Shown in pieces: positions 6,696 to 8,459 of a stretch of DNA of 8,459 bases (position 1 is the first letter of the stretch; every line of letters begins with the position of its first letter). The stretch spans positions 1 through 8,459 of the forward strand of contig JAPKGD010000053.1 of the NCBI GenBank assembly GCA_026648125.1, in the 5' to 3' direction. Below the pieces are notes generated by a model, which did no database searches, was not told where the DNA came from, and saw nothing but the letters and a program-made list of their open reading frames with translations. The position numbers were made by a program, and so were the translations under genes. Source of the stretch: Bdellovibrionales bacterium (lineage in GTDB: Bacteria > Bdellovibrionota > Bdellovibrionia > Bdellovibrionales > UBA1609).

Positions 6696-6701
6696 TTCTG
6701 A

Positions 6702-8459
6702 TTAAAACGATTCTGATGCGGGCTCTTCGTTGAATTCTTCAACTGATTGCTCGCGAACAGCCCGACGGGGCAAATTATCAATGGCCTCGCCAAAGGGGTC
6801 TCGGCCATTCATATTTCGTTGAATGAACTCAATGCGCTCGTTGAGCTTCTGATTGAGTACCGACGAGTTGTCTTCAGAGTTTCGCACAATCTTTGGCGTG
6901 ATAAACACCAGGAGATTGCGCTTTTCTTTGTCGACAGTTTTCGATTTAAAAAGCCAGCCGAGGATAGGGATATCACCCAAAATCGGAACTTTGGTCACGG
7001 TTTCTCCGTCCTTATCCTGCATGAGTCCCCCGAGAACAGCCGTGTCACCGCTATTGACGACGATCTGGGTCTTAATGTTTCGGGTCGAAGTGACGATGGA
7101 GCTCTTCGCGAGTTCTGAGGCCTGAACAGTTGTATTTGAGATCTGGTTGATCTCTTGTTTGATTTTCATTTGGACAGAATCGGAGTCGGGGCTGATGTAG
7201 GGGGTGATGACCAGCTTAATAGTCACCGGCTCTCTGGTGATGCTCTGAGATGTGGTCGATCCTGTGGTCTGAATCGTCGGAGCAACGGGAACCTTCTCAC
7301 CCACTTCAATCTCCGCCTCCTCGTTGTCGAGGGCCATGATAGTAGGCTCGGAAAGGATGTTCGCCCCTGTCGTGGTTTTAAAGAAATTGATGAGTCCGGC
7401 CAAAGACGGAACTTCAGCCAATACGGCGCCTCCGGGGCCTTTGAGCTGAAAGGTCCCTCCGCCGCCGAAACCAATAATTGCTCCAGAATCGTTCGCGGGA
7501 TTGGTGAGGGTGTCGAGACTGCCCGTTCCGCGAAATCCAATTCGGCCAACGCCGCCGCTGTTTTTGTCGAATTGATAGTAGTTGATACCCCAACCGGTTT
7601 TATTTTGAGCGCCAAGCTCCATGATCACTGTTTTTACGAAAACCTGATCTCGTGGAATGTCGAGCTTAGAGAGGAGTGATTTAACCACTTCGTAGTCTGG
7701 TTTGCTTGCGGTGATGATCAAGCTGTTAGTGATTTTATCGGCTGTAACTTTGACGTCTCCGCCGAAAATCACATTGGCAGAAGGCCCTGTCGCGACACCC
7801 GTGGCCGTGGGGGTGGGGGCCTTGGTGCTACTTTCCGCGGCCTTCTTTGATTCCGATGCAATTCCATTTAGAGTATCAGCAATTTTTTCTGCCTCTGAAT
7901 AGCGGACGTAATAAACATAAACGCCTCCCGCATCCTCGGGGCGAAGGCGGAAATCGAGGCGGCCCACAAGTCGTCGAATTTTTTCAATGCCGGCTTGGTT
8001 TCCTACAACGATGATTGAGTTTGTACGGTCGTCAGGGAGGACGAGGGAGTAGTTTTCAGCACCAGAAGTTGTAGCGCCGGCGTCTGGAGAGGTCGCGCGA
8101 CGAAACCTTGGCACGCCACCAAAGGTGCCCCCACTCTGGCGCCCTTCGCCCTTGGTGATAATTTGGTCGATGAGATCGGCGATGTCCTTTGCCTTGGCGT
8201 AGCGGATTCGGATCACTTCTAGCTGCTCCTCAAATCCTGGAACATCTAACTGATTTATGATCTTCATGATTCGATCAATATTGGAGCCATAGTCTGAAAT
8301 AATAAGTGAGTTTGTTGGTGGGTAGGGGACAATTTCACCGTCTTTTGAGGCTAGAATACGCAAGTTCTTATTCACCTCATCCGCCGAAATGTATTTTAAT
8401 TTCACAATTCGGGTGATCATGAGGTCCGAAGTGGGGTAGTAGGCGCCCGAATAAGTTTC
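6702..8459 (-). CDS. gspD: GspD, type II secretion secretin (5' end outside window)
   Basis: GspD forms the outer-membrane channel through which folded exoproteins leave. The frame is open to the right edge, so 585 C-terminal residues are present and the signal peptide and N0 domain are missing. Met14 (ATG at 8420) is internal: it falls at the N0/N1 boundary and 13 coding codons precede it. Residue numbers count from the first codon in the window. N1 is about 14-75 (RIVKLKYISADEVN, VPYPPTNSLIISDY), N2 about 79-175 with a Gly/Ser/Thr-rich loop, and N3 about 180-270 with an Ala/Pro/Thr-rich loop. The secretin domain is about 280-525, including ILSEPTIMALDNEEAEI, VGEKVPVAPT, and the signature VPILGDIPILGWLF (491-504) followed by RNLLVFITPKIVR. 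A hydrophilic tail of about 60 residues with many acidic residues ends the protein, a possible S-domain for a pilotin. The TAA stop is followed by a 58-base gap before gspE. Confidence 0.96.
   Translation of the reverse strand, partial: ETYSGAYYPTSDLMITRIVKLKYISADEVNKNLRILASKDGEIVPYPPTNSLIISDYGSNIDRIMKIINQLDVPGFEEQLEVIRIRYAKAKDIADLIDQIITKGEGRQSGGTFGGVPRFRRATSPDAGATTSGAENYSLVLPDDRTNSIIVVGNQAGIEKIRRLVGRLDFRLRPEDAGGVYVYYVRYSEAEKIADTLNGIASESKKAAESSTKAPTPTATGVATGPSANVIFGGDVKVTADKITNSLIITASKPDYEVVKSLLSKLDIPRDQVFVKTVIMELGAQNKTGWGINYYQFDKNSGGVGRIGFRGTGSLDTLTNPANDSGAIIGFGGGGTFQLKGPGGAVLAEVPSLAGLINFFKTTTGANILSEPTIMALDNEEAEIEVGEKVPVAPTIQTTGSTTSQSITREPVTIKLVITPYISPDSDSVQMKIKQEINQISNTTVQASELAKSSIVTSTRNIKTQIVVNSGDTAVLGGLMQDKDGETVTKVPILGDIPILGWLFKSKTVDKEKRNLLVFITPKIVRNSEDNSSVLNQKLNERIEFIQRNMNGRDPFGEAIDNLPRRAVREQSVEEFNEEPASESF

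Noticed and set aside
7155..7679. Plus-strand open frame of 174 codons opposite gspD
   Set aside because: It lies entirely antisense to the conserved secretin domain, has no ribosome site or family motif, and its composition is that expected of a shadow frame.
6702..8420. Treating the ATG at 8420 as the real start of gspD
   Set aside because: Thirteen in-frame codons precede it up to the window edge, and the protein would lack N0 and a signal peptide. The gene is simply cut by the edge.
1..8459. Type IV pilus system instead of type II secretion
   Set aside because: The D-E-F-G-H-I-J-K order, the GspG calcium loop and the GspK KIDLNDL motif point to T2SS. No pilin of type IVa kind, PilT or PilQ context is present.

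Overview
The window is almost entirely one minus-strand operon of a type II secretion system (T2SS, general secretory pathway). Read in the direction of transcription, from right to left, the order is gspD (5' end cut off by the window edge), gspE, gspF, gspG, gspH, gspI, gspJ and gspK. This is the canonical gspDEFGHIJK order. Every gene was identified from motifs in its translation: the secretin signature in GspD, the Walker and tetracysteine motifs in GspE, the three-helix platform in GspF, and class III (prepilin-type) leaders in GspG to GspK.

The gsp part has intermediate base composition (about half G+C by eye) and densely packed genes. Three junctions are four-base stop/start overlaps: ATGA at gspH/gspI, GTGA at gspI/gspJ and ATGA at gspJ/gspK. 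The gene order, protein style and GC suggest a Gram-negative, delta-proteobacterium-like organism. A Bdellovibrionota-type genome is plausible, but this is inference without any database search.

The products would form one machine. GspD is the outer-membrane channel. GspE is the cytoplasmic ATPase that drives assembly of the pseudopilus through the inner-membrane platform GspF. GspG is the major pseudopilin, and GspH, GspI, GspJ and GspK are minor pseudopilins, with I-J-K forming the tip. The inner-membrane components GspC, GspL and GspM and the prepilin peptidase GspO are not in the window.

The left 160 bases are different. They are about 78% G+C against about 45% in the next 80 bases. They carry a separate open frame with almost only G or C at third codon positions, and they abut gspK before any stop codon has been reached. 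This looks like a foreign or chimeric piece joined to the end of gspK, either an assembly artefact or a real rearrangement. No promoter, RNA gene, insertion sequence or CRISPR array was recognised, and there is no gene-free stretch longer than 60 bases. I found no undescribed system. The most useful oddities are the left-end junction, the proline-rich insert in GspJ, the cysteine pairs in GspG and GspJ, and a hairpin between gspD and gspE.
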